DNA of 64,000 nt from Bicyclus anynana. Its lineage: Eukaryota; Arthropoda; Insecta; Lepidoptera; Nymphalidae. Shown one piece after another: positions 63,239 through 64,000 of the stretch. The notes beneath the pieces were generated by a model, which worked only from the letters and a program-made list of their open reading frames with translations, ran no database searches and was not told where the DNA came from. The stretch covers positions 3,854,291 through 3,918,290 of the forward strand of contig NC_069090.1 in NCBI RefSeq assembly GCF_947172395.1, in the 5' to 3' direction. The position numbers were made by a program, and so were the translations under genes. Every line of letters begins with the position of its first letter. Position 1 is the first letter of the stretch.

Positions 63239-64000
63239 CAGTCACAACCTGTCTAAGTGGAAAGTTCTTATCAATACAAAATTATCAAGTCCAAACACAA
63301 GGTAGCTACTGTGAGCCGTCGAGGAGTTCTCTTCACTGTGCTTCGTCTTCATCACCAGTCCCTTAATACAGTCGCAATCCATCGAGGTGGAAAGTTCTCA
63401 TCAATACAAATTTATCAAGTCCAAACACAAGGTAGCTACTGTGAACCGTCGAGGAGTTCTCTTCACTGTCCCTCGTCTTCATCATCAGACCCTTAATACA
63501 GTCACAATCCATCTAGGTGGAAAGTTCTCATCAATACAAATTTATCAAGTCCAAACACAAAGGTAGCTACTGCGAACCGTCGAGGATTTCTCTTCACTGT
63601 CCCTCGTCTTCATCACCAGACCCTTAATACAGTCACAATCCTTCTAGGTGGAAAGTTCTCATCAATACAAATTTATCAAGTCCAAACACAAGGTAGCTAC
63701 TGTAAACCGTCGAGGAGTTCTCTTCAATGTCCCTCGTCTTCATCATCAGACCCTTAATACAGTCACAATCCATCTAGGTGGTAAGTTCTCATCAAAACAA
63801 ATTTATCAAGTCCAAACACAAGGTAGCTACTGTGAACCGTCGAGGAGTTCTCTTCACTGTCCCTCGTCTTCATCACCAGACCCTTAATACAGTTACAACC
63901 CATATAGGTGGAAAGTACTCATCAATACAAATTAATCAAGCCCAAACAAAAGGTGACTGCTGTAAATCCTTGACGAGTTCCATCGTCTGTGCGTCGGCTC
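63239..64000 (+). repeat. 130-bp tandem satellite, about six copies, open at window end
   Basis: The anchor ggaaagttct (or close variant) occurs at 63259, 63389, 63519, 63650, 63780 and 63910, giving a period of 130-131 bp. Each unit contains atttatcaagtccaaacaca, ggtagctactgtgaaccgtc and ccctcgtcttcatcaccaga. Copies differ by a few substitutions, and the array continues past the window. Short ORFs across it are repeat artefacts. Confidence 0.95.

Noticed and set aside
63257..63887. Two similar 79-codon ORFs
   Set aside because: Repeat artefacts of the 130-bp satellite; no start context, splice sites or domain.

Overview
The window looks like lepidopteran (moth or butterfly) nuclear DNA. It is AT-rich, genes have many small exons with GT-AG introns, and it is crowded with repeats typical of that order: tRNA-headed SINEs with poly(A) ends, the 'gcggacgcccgcgacttcgtccg' family, LINE 3' ends and many foldback MITEs. 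I assign the order from repeat and gene style only; I cannot name a species. No prokaryotic, viral, CRISPR or rRNA content was seen.

Layout. 1-10.9 kb: repeats, plus one good candidate exon (7369-7475). 10.9-15.2 kb (+): 3' end of a Kruppel-like factor (KLF) gene. Four exons join in perfect phase, and the last zinc-finger exon is followed by three extra tandem copies. 15.2-20.6 kb: no gene, MITEs only. 20.6-30.6 kb (+): a single-LIM-domain protein gene that I assembled as 16 small coding exons, all phase-compatible, starting with a 5-nt coding exon. 32.3-35.4 kb (+): a small 79-codon gene, or the 3' end of the LIM gene, with an 801-bp hAT-like element in its intron. 37.5-45 kb (-): a complete nine-coding-exon gene for a 493-aa type I membrane leucine-rich-repeat protein. 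45-49 kb: repeats. 49.2-51.7 kb: a pogo-like DNA transposon with TA duplications and 25-bp terminal repeats, nested in an older repeat that also carries a LINE tail. 52-58 kb: mostly repeats, with an orphan C-terminal exon (54937-55057, -). 57.5-59.5 kb (-): C-terminal exons of an unrecognised gene. 61.8-62.0 kb (-): the 3' part of a brain-specific-homeobox (bsh) type homeobox whose stop codon lies inside a MITE. 62.1-62.9 kb: a broken LINE reverse transcriptase. 62.9-64 kb: a large foldback and a 130-bp satellite that runs off the window.

The genes do not form an operon or pathway. Two are probable transcription factors (KLF, bsh), one is a LIM adaptor-like protein and one is a cell-surface LRR protein. 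All gene models were built by eye from splice signals and reading phase. No database or transcript was consulted.
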